Shown: piece by piece, positions 25,372 through 33,491 of the stretch
Layout: every line of letters begins with the position of its first letter
How positions within the stretch are numbered: the stretch's first letter is position 1
DNA from: Streptomyces sp. CA-210063
GTDB lineage: Bacteria > Actinomycetota > Actinomycetes > Streptomycetales > Streptomycetaceae
Direction: 5' to 3'
DNA: 64,000 bases
Assembly: GCF_024612015.1 (NCBI RefSeq)
Contig: NZ_CP102512.1
Location: forward strand, 1,426,001-1,490,000
Made by a program: the position numbers and the translations under genes
Notes under the pieces: generated by a model
Told to the model about the DNA's origin: nothing
What the model saw: the letters and a program-made list of their open reading frames with translations, nothing else
Database searches by the model: none

Positions 25372-25935
25372 ATGAGGCGCGGCGAGGCCCCTTACAGAGC
25401 CACCCCGCCTCCGTGGGAGGGGTGGCCTGCGGCCGAGACCAGTCGGCGGCGCTGGAGAATCGCCCTGATCGTCCCGCTGGTCGGCGCGGCCGGCTGCGGC
25501 CTGCTCTTCCTGCTCGGGATAGGCGCGTTCGCCCTGCTGCTCATAGTGAGCCGCCTGTCGGTCCCCATCCCCGACGGCGAGCCCCTGGCAATGAACACGG
25601 CAGAGATCACGGGCACCTGGACGGACGAACAGGGCGGACGTCTGGTGCTGGAACCGGACGGGACGTTCACCTCCGACGGCGTCTGCGGCGACTTCAGCGA
25701 CGACGACCTCAACGCCGTCTCCGCGCCGGACCCCGGCGCGGGCACCTGGGAACACGACACCTGGGAGGACCTGGACACGGGCGACCCCGTGTCGAAGGTC
25801 CACCTGACGTTCACGCCCGGCGGGGTGTGGACCGCGTACGAGGCCCGGGGCACGTCGAAGAAGCCCGTCCTGTGGGAGTACATCGGCGACCCCGACGAAG
25901 GCAACCTGTGCGTACTGGAGAAGGCGGCCGAGTAG
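25372..25935 (+). CDS. Small single-pass membrane protein, unknown function
   Basis: A 187-residue protein with a Pro/Arg-rich cytoplasmic start, one strong membrane helix (IALIVPLVGAAGCGLLFLLG continuing to IVSRL, about residues 30-60) and an extracytoplasmic domain of about 125 residues. That domain reads like a small beta-barrel or lipocalin-type fold (ITGTWTDEQGGRLVLEPDGTFTS, VHLTFTPGGVWTAYEA) with two cysteines. AGGGGGAAG precedes the ATG. It converges with the PPOX gene, four bases apart. No family was recognised beyond a resemblance to secreted Streptomyces hypothetical proteins of the GTW-start kind. Confidence 0.7.
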   Translation: MRRGEAPYRATPPPWEGWPAAETSRRRWRIALIVPLVGAAGCGLLFLLGIGAFALLLIVSRLSVPIPDGEPLAMNTAEITGTWTDEQGGRLVLEPDGTFTSDGVCGDFSDDDLNAVSAPDPGAGTWEHDTWEDLDTGDPVSKVHLTFTPGGVWTAYEARGTSKKPVLWEYIGDPDEGNLCVLEKAAE

Positions 25936-25939
25936 CGTC

Positions 25940-26392
25940 TCAGCGCCCGGTGACCCCATAGGCCCGCTCCACGCGCAGCCGCAGCACGAGCCGCCGGTCC
26001 CGGACCATCGCCGCGCGGTAGTCGTCCCAGTCGGGGTGCTCTCCCCGTACGTCCCGGTAGAGACGGATGAGCTCCTCGACCGTCTCGTCGTGCGGGTCCT
26101 CCGCCACCGGGGTGAGGTCGGCCGTGCCCTCGACGACGGTGTACGCCCATCGGTCGTCGCTGGTGACGTGGTACGACACTCGGGGGTCCCGCCGCATGTT
26201 GCGGGTCTTGGCGCGCGACTCGGTGACCGACACACGGATGGTCCGCTCGTCGGGGTAGTACGCGTGGTTGACGTTCGAGAGCTGGGGGCGGCCGTCGGCC
26301 TTGAGGGTGACAAGCACCCCGCCGTCGTGCTCGGAGAGCAGTTTGAGCAGCGCTTCCCGCACGGCTTCGTCGTCGTTCGTGTCCCGGGTCAT
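25940..26392 (-). CDS. PPOX-class split-beta-barrel oxidoreductase, probably F420-dependent
   Basis: A 150-residue flavin/deazaflavin reductase-like protein. LSEHDGGVLVTLKADGRPQLSNVNHAYYPDERTIRVSV is cut by the typical ARTRNMRRDPRVSYHV-like step (here AKTRNMRRDPRVSYHVTSDD), then WAYTVVEGTADLTPVA and VLRLRVERAYGVTG at the end. This set matches the PPOX class F420-dependent enzymes common in actinobacteria. The ATG at 26392 (MTRDTNDDEAV) was preferred to a start 29 codons upstream that gives an Arg/Pro-rich tail. It is divergent from a TetR gene whose operators lie between. Confidence 0.82.
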   Translation of the reverse strand: MTRDTNDDEAVREALLKLLSEHDGGVLVTLKADGRPQLSNVNHAYYPDERTIRVSVTESRAKTRNMRRDPRVSYHVTSDDRWAYTVVEGTADLTPVAEDPHDETVEELIRLYRDVRGEHPDWDDYRAAMVRDRRLVLRLRVERAYGVTGR

Positions 26393-26517
26393 GATCGGTT
26401 CAACGCGTCGGCGTGCGTACGGATTCCCCGTCCGAGCGGCCCGATATGGGCGGCCCGATGTACCGGCGGCCCGATCCACGGGCGGCGATCTGCTGCGGCG
26501 GCCTCCCGGGACATTCA

Positions 26518-26555
26518 GTAGACAGTGTCTACCGCCGCCTGGTAGACACTGTCTA
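26518..26555. promoter_or_regulatory. Paired TetR operators over the tetR-mfs promoter
   Basis: GTAGACAGTGTCTAC at 26518-26532 and GTAGACACTGTCTA at 26542-26555 are each palindromic about one base and are inverted copies of each other. TAGACA at 26519 and TAGACA at 26543 are spaced 18 bp and could be the -35 and -10 boxes; a transcript would then begin at or next to the ATG at 26555. Confidence 0.8.
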
Positions 26556-27157
26556 TGGGTGAACGGAACACCGGGTCCATGGGTGAGCGGAACACCGGGC
26601 TGCGGTCCCGGCTGGTCGATGTCGGGGTCGAGTTGGTGACGGCCGAGGGCGTGCAGGCGCTGTCACTGCGGGAGATCGCGCGGCGGGCGGGGGTGTCGCA
26701 CGGGGCGCCGCGGCGTTACTTCCCGACCCATCTGGAGCTGCTGTCGGCCATCGCGCGCCGGGGGTTCGAGGAGCTGGCGGGCCGGGGGGTCGCGGCGCTC
26801 GGGGACGGTACGGCGAGCCCGCGCGAGCAGATCGCGACGCTGGGGCGCGTGTATCTCGACTTCGCGCTCACCAACCGGGGCATGCACGAGCTGATGTTCC
26901 GTCATGATCTGCTGGAGAGCAACGAGTTGGGGCTGCGTGACGCCAGTCTGCCGCTCTTCTCCCTGCTGGTGGATCTCGTGGGCCGGACCCGGCCCGACGC
27001 CGAGGCCCGGCTCGTCGCGGGCGCGCTGCTGGCGAACCTGTACGGCATAGCCCAGCTGTGGACCTGGGGCAGCCTCCAACTCACCACGGGCGCCGATGAC
27101 TTCGCACCCCTGCTGCACACCGCGCTGGACGCGCACCTGGGGAGTGAGGAGCGATGA
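26555..27157 (+). CDS. TetR-family regulator of an efflux operon
   Basis: A 200-residue TetR protein: helix-turn-helix in ALSLREIARRAGVSHGAPRRYFPTHLELLSAIA, followed by an all-helical TetR_C domain (VYLDFALTNRGMHELMFRHD). The first codons are a duplicated 24-bp unit giving MGERNTGS and MGERNTGL, so translation could begin at 26555 (leaderless, at the edge of the operator) or 26579. The stop overlaps the MFS start (ATGA), so regulator and pump are translated together. The two operators at the promoter point to autorepression. Confidence 0.9.
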   Translation: MGERNTGSMGERNTGLRSRLVDVGVELVTAEGVQALSLREIARRAGVSHGAPRRYFPTHLELLSAIARRGFEELAGRGVAALGDGTASPREQIATLGRVYLDFALTNRGMHELMFRHDLLESNELGLRDASLPLFSLLVDLVGRTRPDAEARLVAGALLANLYGIAQLWTWGSLQLTTGADDFAPLLHTALDAHLGSEER

Positions 27158-28626
27158 GGACGGCCACGGCGGAGGCCGCTGTCGACCGGGGCGGACCGAT
27201 ATCCGCGCCGCACCGCCGTCTCACTCTCGCGAACAGTGTGCTCGGTGCCGTGCTCGTCGCCGTCGATGGAACGGTGCTGACGATCGCTCAGCCGACCTTG
27301 CGGCGCGACCTCGACGCCTCCCTCACCGAGGTGCAGTGGACGAGCACCGGGTATCTGATCGCGGTGGCGGGGCTGTTGGTTTTCGCGGGACGACTCGGTG
27401 ACCGGTTCGGGCATCAACGGGTCTTCGCCTGGGGGGTGTTGGGATTCGGCGCGGCCTCCGTCGGCATCGGCTTCGCGCCCGCTGTGGGCTGGGTGATCGG
27501 ACTGCGGGTCGTCCAGGGGGTGTTCGGCGCGCTGTTGCAGCCCGCCACGCTCGGGATGCTGCGGGCCGCGTTCCCGCCCGACCGGCTGGGAATGCCCATC
27601 GCGCTGCGGACCAGCGCCATCGGTGTCGCGGTCGCGGCCGGGCCGCTGATCGGCGGTGTGCTCGTCGCCCAGCTGGGCTGGCGGGCGGTGTTCTTCCTCA
27701 ACGTCGTCCCGGCGCTGGTCATGGGCCTGCTGGCGCTGGCGGTACGGGCCCCGGAGGCGGAGCGGACAGCGACGGCGGCGGCACAGCCGGGGCATGCTCG
27801 CAGGGCTTCGCCCACCCGCCTCGACCTGCCCGGCGCCGCGCTGCTCGCCGTGGCCCTGGCGGCGCTCGTGCACACGCTGGTCGGGGTGGCGGAGCACGGC
27901 TGGACGGCGACCGGTGTGCTCGGCCTGCTCGTCGCCGTCGGCGCGGCCTGTGTCCTTCTGCGCCATGAACGGCGCACCCCCGACCCGCTGTTGCCGCCCG
28001 CCGTGCTCGGCTCGGCGACGGTGGGTGCGGCGCTCGGAGTGCTGGTGGCCGCGTCGGCGGCGATGCTCGGCGCGCTGTTCGTGTGCAGCTTCGTCCTCCA
28101 GGACGTGGTCGGCATGGATCCGCTGCGCACGAGCCTCGTCGCCCTGCCCGGTGGCGTGATGATGGTGCTCGGGGCGCCGCTGTCGGCCGTACTGCTGCGC
28201 CGGTGGGGCGCCCGCCCCACGGCCCTCACGGGCACGGCGCTGCTCACCGCCGGGGTGCTGGCGCTGTCCCGGATCGGGCCGGGCTCGTCGACGGTGGCGG
28301 TCGGGGGCGGATTCCTGCTGCTGGGGGCCGGTTTCGGCGCGCTGATGGTCACCGCGACCGCCGTCGTCGTACGGCATGCGCCACCGGAGTCGGCGGGGGT
28401 GGCGGGCGGGCTTCAGCAGACCGCGATGAACGTCGGCCCGACGCTGGGTGTGGCGGCCGCGACCACGCTCATGCCGCTCGGCACGGGCCCCGCGTTGCTG
28501 TTCCTGGCGGCAGTGGCCGCGCTCGGGGCGCCTCTTGCCGCACGAATGCCCCGACCCGCCCGCCCCGCGAGGGATGGAACGCGATCAGTACGGAACGATG
28601 AGAGCAAGGATGAACGCGAGCCGTGA
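27154..28626 (+). CDS. DHA2-family (EmrB/QacA) 14-helix drug efflux transporter
   Basis: A 490-residue MFS exporter. Family motifs are LVAVDGTVLTIAQPTLRRDL in helix 1 (motif D1), GRLGDRFGHQRVF (motif A), LRVVQGVFGALLQPATLGML (motif B) and ALRTSAIGVAVAAGPLIGG (motif C, antiporter type). About 14 hydrophobic segments can be drawn. Substrates are probably hydrophobic toxins or antibiotics exported with proton antiport. It is coupled to the TetR gene, and a serine hydrolase gene follows 25 bp downstream in what looks like one operon. Confidence 0.9.
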   Translation: MRTATAEAAVDRGGPISAPHRRLTLANSVLGAVLVAVDGTVLTIAQPTLRRDLDASLTEVQWTSTGYLIAVAGLLVFAGRLGDRFGHQRVFAWGVLGFGAASVGIGFAPAVGWVIGLRVVQGVFGALLQPATLGMLRAAFPPDRLGMPIALRTSAIGVAVAAGPLIGGVLVAQLGWRAVFFLNVVPALVMGLLALAVRAPEAERTATAAAQPGHARRASPTRLDLPGAALLAVALAALVHTLVGVAEHGWTATGVLGLLVAVGAACVLLRHERRTPDPLLPPAVLGSATVGAALGVLVAASAAMLGALFVCSFVLQDVVGMDPLRTSLVALPGGVMMVLGAPLSAVLLRRWGARPTALTGTALLTAGVLALSRIGPGSSTVAVGGGFLLLGAGFGALMVTATAVVVRHAPPESAGVAGGLQQTAMNVGPTLGVAAATTLMPLGTGPALLFLAAVAALGAPLAARMPRPARPARDGTRSVRNDESKDEREP

Positions 28627-28651
28627 CCCGGGCCACCGGAGGAGAACCACC

Positions 28652-29878
28652 ATGGAACCACTGCGCCAAGAGGCAGAGCCGCGCGAGGCCGGCCTCGACC
28701 CGAAGACCCTGGCCCGCCTGGACGAGTACCTCGCCCGTCAGGTCGACGACGGCCGACTGCCCGGCTACCTGCTGTCCCTTGCCCGCGGCGGACGCGTCTC
28801 CCACCTCACGACGTACGGACACCGCGACCGCCAGGCCCGACTCCCCGTGGAGACCGACACCTTGTGGCGGGTCTACTCCATGACGAAGCCCGTCACGTCG
28901 GTCGCCGCGCTGATACTGGTCGAGGAGGGGCGGCTGGACCTGACGGACCCGATCTCCCGCTACCTCCCGGAGTTCGCCGAGCCGCGTGTGTACGTGTCCG
29001 GTGAGGGCGCCGGCATCCAGACCCGCCCGGCCGAGCAACCGATCCTCGTCCGCCACCTGATGACCCACACCTCGGGCCTCACCTTCGGCTTCTACTACGA
29101 CCACCCCGTCGACGCGCTCTACCGCGACGCGGGTCTGGAGCACTCCGTCCGGCCGGGCGCCGACCTGGCGCAGACGTGCGCGGAGTACGCGCGGCTTCCG
29201 CTGCAGTTCGAGCCGGGCTCACAGTGGAACTACTCCGTCTCCACCAATGTCCTCGGCCGGATCATCGAGGTGGTGTCGGGGCAGGACCTCGACGCGTTCT
29301 TCGCCGAGCGCGTCCTCGGACCGCTGGGCATGACGGACGCGGGCTTCCAGGTCGCCCCCGAACAGACCGGTCGGCTGGCCGAGTTGTACGGCGAGCAGGA
29401 GGACGGCTCGATCGCGCCCGTCCCCGGGCTTCCCCTGCGGGGCCGCCCGCGCTTCCTGTCCGGCAGTGGCGGTATGGTCGCCACCGCCCGGGACTACCAC
29501 CGCTTCACCGAGTTCCTGCGCCGCCGCGGTGAACTCGACGGGGTACGGCTCCTGTCCCCCGAGTCCGTCGACATGATGGCCACCAACCAGCTGCCGGGCG
29601 GCGTCGACATCCACACCCACGGCAGCGCGTTCCATCGGCAGCCGGGCAATGTGGGCGTCGGCTTCGGGCTGGGCGTCTCCGTGGTGATCGACCCGGCCGT
29701 GACCGAATCCCCCTCCTCCCTGGGCACGTTCGGTTGGACCGGGGCCGCGACGACGACGTTCTGGGTGGACCCCCGCCGCGATCTGACGGTTCAGTTCATG
29801 ACGCAGGTACGGCGGCGGTCGTCCTCCTCCCTTTATCCGGAGCTGAAGCGGTTGGTTCACGAGGCCGTTGTGGGCTGA
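28652..29878 (+). CDS. Serine hydrolase, beta-lactamase class C family
   Basis: A 408-residue protein with the S76-M-T-K79 nucleophile motif (WRVYSMTKPVTSVAAL), the HLMTHTSGLTFGF segment, a tyrosine motif in WNYSVSTNVLGRIIE, and a GWTGAATTTFWVDP strand in place of the KTG triad. These mark esterase or transesterase members similar to EstB and LovD rather than classical beta-lactamases. No signal peptide. GGAGGAGAACCACC gives a strong ribosome binding site for the ATG at 28652. Third gene of the tetR-mfs operon; it might inactivate or modify the compound handled by the pump, but this is inference. A dispersed repeat lies just after the stop. Confidence 0.83.
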   Translation: MEPLRQEAEPREAGLDPKTLARLDEYLARQVDDGRLPGYLLSLARGGRVSHLTTYGHRDRQARLPVETDTLWRVYSMTKPVTSVAALILVEEGRLDLTDPISRYLPEFAEPRVYVSGEGAGIQTRPAEQPILVRHLMTHTSGLTFGFYYDHPVDALYRDAGLEHSVRPGADLAQTCAEYARLPLQFEPGSQWNYSVSTNVLGRIIEVVSGQDLDAFFAERVLGPLGMTDAGFQVAPEQTGRLAELYGEQEDGSIAPVPGLPLRGRPRFLSGSGGMVATARDYHRFTEFLRRRGELDGVRLLSPESVDMMATNQLPGGVDIHTHGSAFHRQPGNVGVGFGLGVSVVIDPAVTESPSSLGTFGWTGAATTTFWVDPRRDLTVQFMTQVRRRSSSSLYPELKRLVHEAVVG

Positions 29879-29889
29879 GTCCGGTGACA

Positions 29890-29970
29890 TGGCTGCGGGT
29901 CGGTGGGGGCTTGTCGCGCCCACGCGGCGGAGCCGCATATCGGACACAGCCCCGCGCCCCTGAAAGACGG
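29890..29970 (+). repeat. Copy 3 of the dispersed GC-rich intergenic repeat
   Basis: GGCTGCGGGTCGGTGGGGGC, GTCGCGCCCACGCGGCGGAG and CCCCGCGCCCCTGAAAGA occur in the same order as in the minus-strand copy near 21.7 kb. It lies between two converging genes. Confidence 0.8.
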
Positions 29971-29987
29971 GGTGCGGTCCGTAACCC

Positions 29988-31139
29988 CTAGTCGATGCGG
30001 GACGTGAACTGCACGCCGGACTCGACCAGTTCGGCCAGCCACGCCTCAGACCGCTCACCCGTCTCCGCCGCCCGGCTCAGCCCCGCCGGCAGGGAACCGT
30101 CCAGGATGTGCCCGACTCCGAGGGCGAGAGGGCGGGACACCAGGCGGGCCATGGCGCTCTCCTCGGCCGTCCCGATCTCGTCGAGGAGGTAACGACCGGA
30201 CCACCGCTCACCCGAACCGCTGTGGACATCCAGGGAGACGGCCAGGACGACACGGTCGCGGTCGGACTCCGTGGTCGGGTAGCGGGTCGCCAGCTCCCGG
30301 GCCAGGGCGGCGATGCGCCGGTCGTCGTCGCCCTCGATCTCCGCGAAGACCGGCGCCCAGGCGGTCAGCCAGCCGTCGAGGCGGAGGGTGCCGCGGACGA
30401 AGGTCCGTGGCTTCCAGGCCGGCGGAAGGCCGTACTGGGCGACGAAGGGGACGCTGTCGCGGTTGGGATAGACCTCGAAGGTCTCGCCGTCGAGGACATG
30501 GGGGCGGGTGGCCGTCCAGGGGCGGTCGGCCGTCGTCTCCGCGCCGTCCTCGATGTAACGGGCCGGTGCGCGCAGGGCGTTGAGCACTCCGGCCGGTGCC
30601 CAGCTGAAGCGATACGTGAAGTCGTTCGGTACGGCCGGGATGCCACCGCAGTACGAGGTGAGGGTGTACGAGGCGGCGGTCTCCGGTCCGATCGCCTCGC
30701 TCGCCCGGGCGATCAGGCTGTGCGCGAAGAGATGGTCGATGCCCGGGTCCAGACCCGCCTCGGTGAGGACGGTGACCCCCGCGGCCCCGGCCGCCGGGAC
30801 CAGCTCCAGGACCGCGTCCGAGACATAGCTGGAGCAGGCGAAGTGGGCCCGCGCCCCGACGCACGCCGCGAGCAGAGGGGCGTGTTCCGGTGCCGGGAGC
30901 ATCGAGACCACCACGTCTCCCGGAGCCAGCTCGGCCGTGAGCGCCGGCAGTGTGTAGGCGCGGGGCTCGGCGCGGCCCGTCAGGCCCAGTGCGGCCAGGG
31001 CCTGCCCGGCGCGCTCCTCGGTGCGGTGCCACAGCCGTACGCGGGCGGCCGTGTCGCACAGCGCCGCCAGTCCGCTGCCGGTGGACAGGCCGGCGCCGAC
31101 CCAGTGGACGGTGCCGCTCGCGGGGACGAGGTCAGTCAT
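29988..31139 (-). CDS. Saccharopine reductase/dehydrogenase, LYS9-like
   Basis: A 383-residue saccharopine dehydrogenase family protein. The Rossmann start is VHWVGAGLSTGSGLAAL; the diagnostic catalytic stretch is TEAGLDPGIDHLFAHSLI followed by SYCGGIPAVPNDFTYRFSW and GVLNALRAPARYIEDG. In the saccharopine pathway this enzyme splits saccharopine to glutamate and aminoadipate semialdehyde (or the reverse). Its start overlaps the LYS1-like gene by eight bases, so the two are translated together. Third gene of the operon. Confidence 0.8.
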   Translation of the reverse strand: MTDLVPASGTVHWVGAGLSTGSGLAALCDTAARVRLWHRTEERAGQALAALGLTGRAEPRAYTLPALTAELAPGDVVVSMLPAPEHAPLLAACVGARAHFACSSYVSDAVLELVPAAGAAGVTVLTEAGLDPGIDHLFAHSLIARASEAIGPETAASYTLTSYCGGIPAVPNDFTYRFSWAPAGVLNALRAPARYIEDGAETTADRPWTATRPHVLDGETFEVYPNRDSVPFVAQYGLPPAWKPRTFVRGTLRLDGWLTAWAPVFAEIEGDDDRRIAALARELATRYPTTESDRDRVVLAVSLDVHSGSGERWSGRYLLDEIGTAEESAMARLVSRPLALGVGHILDGSLPAGLSRAAETGERSEAWLAELVESGVQFTSRID

Positions 31140-32187
31140 CGGGCAACTCCCTGAAGGTGATGCGGCGTTCGCGGCAGGCCTCCAGGAACCGGTCGAAGGC
31201 GCGAATCCACGTCTGATTGCCGGTGAAGTCGAGCAGCTGGGGCAGGAACGCCGCCGAGAAGTCGGTGCTCGCCTCCCGGGGCAGCAGGGAGGGCAGGTTG
31301 TCGATGGCGATGAGGTCGAGCGGCGGGTCTTCGCGCAGCCGCCGTACGGGGCGGTCCCACTCCGTGGTCGTGTCGTAGACCGGCAGGACGTTCATGGGGG
31401 AGCCGACATCGACGGTGACGTCGGAGAGGGTCCTGAGCCGGCGGTCCGGTCCGTCGAGGTCCTTGTCCGTCAGGAAGGGCGGGACCGGGGTCGTCGTCAG
31501 GACGGTGTTGACCATCAACTCGTGGGCCAGCAGGGCCGGTCGGTTCAGGTTCCGGGTCTCGGCCAGGTCCCAGCAGGTCGGTTCGACGCCCGCCTCGCCG
31601 AGCGCCACGCGGGCGCCACGACCGCTGCGGCCGAGGGCACCGACGACCAGGGCGCTCAAGTCGCCTGTGGACGCGCGGAGTTCGGCCTCCATCGCCTCCT
31701 TGGAGGTGGGCTGGAGCGGGGCGTTCAGGACGCCCCGGTGGTGGAGTACGGCGAGGGCCGCGCCCAGGTAGCCGGCCCAGTAGCCGAAGGCGGCGAGCCT
31801 GCGGCCCTGGTCGTCGACCAGATACTCCAGGTCGAACAGCGCCCCGCCCCCGGCGGCGAACCGACGCAGCAGGGCCTCGGCACCGGGCTGCCCCTTGTAG
31901 GCGTGCCCGAAGAAGATATGACGATGGGTCAGCTCAGCGGGCTCGTCGGGGAGTTCCTTGAGGCCGACGATCACCGCGTCCGACGGCGCCGACACCCACG
32001 AGCCGGGGGCGGCGACCTGGCAGCCGGCCTCCTCGTACGCCGCCACGGGGAAGATCCGCTGCGGCGAGTCCTCGACGGTGATCCGTACTCCGCTCTCGAC
32101 GAGCCGCCGGGCGTCGGACGGCACGATCGGGGTGCGGCGTTCGGTGGTGCGGGTCTCGTGGCGGAGCCACAAGTGGAGAGCGGTCAT
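31132..32187 (-). CDS. Saccharopine dehydrogenase, lysine-forming type (LYS1-like)
   Basis: A 351-residue protein of the alanine dehydrogenase/PNT-like fold. MTALHLWLRHETRTTERRTPIVPSDARRLVESG is broken here as the family's N-terminal catalytic part with ER and P in the expected place; IFFGHAYKGQPGAEALLRRF and ALFDLEYLVDDQGRRLAAFGYWAGYLGAA follow, and a nucleotide-binding half ends with PSLLPREASTDFSAAFLPQLL. LYS1-type enzymes join lysine and 2-oxoglutarate to saccharopine, or reverse it, with NAD(H). Start overlaps the FAD-enzyme stop by four bases. With its neighbour it implies lysine degradation or aminoadipate supply through saccharopine, which is uncommon in bacteria. Confidence 0.8.
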   Translation of the reverse strand: MTALHLWLRHETRTTERRTPIVPSDARRLVESGVRITVEDSPQRIFPVAAYEEAGCQVAAPGSWVSAPSDAVIVGLKELPDEPAELTHRHIFFGHAYKGQPGAEALLRRFAAGGGALFDLEYLVDDQGRRLAAFGYWAGYLGAALAVLHHRGVLNAPLQPTSKEAMEAELRASTGDLSALVVGALGRSGRGARVALGEAGVEPTCWDLAETRNLNRPALLAHELMVNTVLTTTPVPPFLTDKDLDGPDRRLRTLSDVTVDVGSPMNVLPVYDTTTEWDRPVRRLREDPPLDLIAIDNLPSLLPREASTDFSAAFLPQLLDFTGNQTWIRAFDRFLEACRERRITFRELPDD

Positions 32188-33329
32188 ACGAGGTTGGCCT
32201 CCGGGCGCAGGGAGTCGGCCGTGAACCGGTCGACGCTCAGCGGGCTGATGTCGACGAAGGGTACGCGCCCGAGGTACAGGTCACGGACCACCTCGCCGAC
32301 GGCCGGGCCCTGGAGGAAACCGTGGCCGGAGAACCCGGTCGCGTACAGGAAACGGGAGCACGAAACGGCCTCGCCGATCAGGGCGTTGTGGTCCGGAGTG
32401 ATCTCGTACAGGCCCGCCCAGCCGCCCGTCCGGCGCAGGTCGAGCAGGCCGGGCGCCCGGCGCTCCATGGTCTCGTACAGGCGGGGGATCCAGCGGTCGT
32501 GGGTGTCGGTGGCGAAGCCGGGCCGCTCGTCGGGGTCGGACATGCCGATGAGCAGGCCGGGGCCCTCGGTGTGGAAGTAGAGGCTGCTGGTGAAGTCGAT
32601 CGTCATGGGAAGGTTCGGCGGGAGGCCGGGGACCGGTTCCGTGACGGCGATCTGGCGGCGCAGGGGTTCCACCGGGAGGTCCACGCCGACCATGGCGCCG
32701 ACGGACCTGGACCAGGCGCCGGCCGCGCACACGACGGTGTCGGTGACGATACGGCCCTTGCTCGTGACCACCGCGGTGATCGTGTCCCGCCAGGTCTCGA
32801 TGCCCAGGACCTCGCAGTTGCGCAGCACGGTCGCCCCGTGGCGGCGGGCCCCGGCGGCGTAGCCGTGGACCACGGACTCGGGGGTGCAGTGTCCGTCGTC
32901 GGGCGAGAACGCGGCGGCGAGCAGTCCTTCGGTGGAGATCGGCGGGGAGAGCCGCTGGGCCTCGACGGGGTCGATCATGCGGCTGGGCACACCCAGGTCG
33001 TTCTGGAGCTGTACGCCGGCCTCGAACTGGGCGACCTCGTCGGGCGTCGTCAGGAGGAAGAGGTAGCCGACCCGATGGAGTCCGATGTCGTGACCCAGCT
33101 CCTGTTTGAAGCGGCCGAACGCCTCCAGGCTGCGGGCGCCGAGCTGGATGTTGAGCTCGTCGGAGAACTGCGCGCGGACCCCGCCGGCGGCTTTCGCGGT
33201 CGATCCGGAGGCGAGTTCGTCGCGTTCGACCAGGACGACGTCGTCCACTCCGGCGGCCGCCAGATGGTAGGCGATGCTCGTACCGATGACGCCTCCGCCG
33301 ATGACGACGACCCGTGCGCTGCGGATCAC
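32184..33329 (-). CDS. FAD-dependent amine/amino-acid oxidoreductase (DAO / sarcosine oxidase beta-like)
   Basis: A 381-residue DAO-fold flavoenzyme. FAD-binding GGGVIGTSIAYHLAAAGVDDVVLVER is at the N-terminus (split G-x-G-x-x-G, acid at its end), AGGVRAQFS follows, and the C-terminus has WAGLYEITPDHNALIGE, then GFSGHGFLQGPAVGEVV, typical of sarcosine oxidase beta and related amine oxidases. First gene of the minus-strand operon FAD enzyme - LYS1 - LYS9. It could oxidise lysine, an aminoadipate intermediate or an N-substituted amino acid; the sequence does not say which. Confidence 0.8.
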   Translation of the reverse strand: MIRSARVVVIGGGVIGTSIAYHLAAAGVDDVVLVERDELASGSTAKAAGGVRAQFSDELNIQLGARSLEAFGRFKQELGHDIGLHRVGYLFLLTTPDEVAQFEAGVQLQNDLGVPSRMIDPVEAQRLSPPISTEGLLAAAFSPDDGHCTPESVVHGYAAGARRHGATVLRNCEVLGIETWRDTITAVVTSKGRIVTDTVVCAAGAWSRSVGAMVGVDLPVEPLRRQIAVTEPVPGLPPNLPMTIDFTSSLYFHTEGPGLLIGMSDPDERPGFATDTHDRWIPRLYETMERRAPGLLDLRRTGGWAGLYEITPDHNALIGEAVSCSRFLYATGFSGHGFLQGPAVGEVVRDLYLGRVPFVDISPLSVDRFTADSLRPEANLV

Positions 33330-33343
33330 GAACGCTCCCTTCG

Positions 33344-33359
33344 TCCGACCGTGGTCGGA
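33344..33359. promoter_or_regulatory. Palindrome upstream of the saccharopine operon
   Basis: TCCGACC-GT-GGTCGGA, arms of seven bases, lies 15 bp before the first start codon of the operon. GTC-GAC-like halves suit a GntR or FadR-type regulator, but no such gene is near. Confidence 0.5.
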
Positions 33360-33491
33360 TTGCCCGACGGAGTCAGGTCTTCCACCACAGGCGAACGTTC
33401 ATGCGGAACGCCCCTGAAGGCGAACGCGCGGCGGGCACGGCGGCCGGTGTCGGAGTCGCCTCCGAGGGCGGCCGCCGCGCGAACCCCGGGG

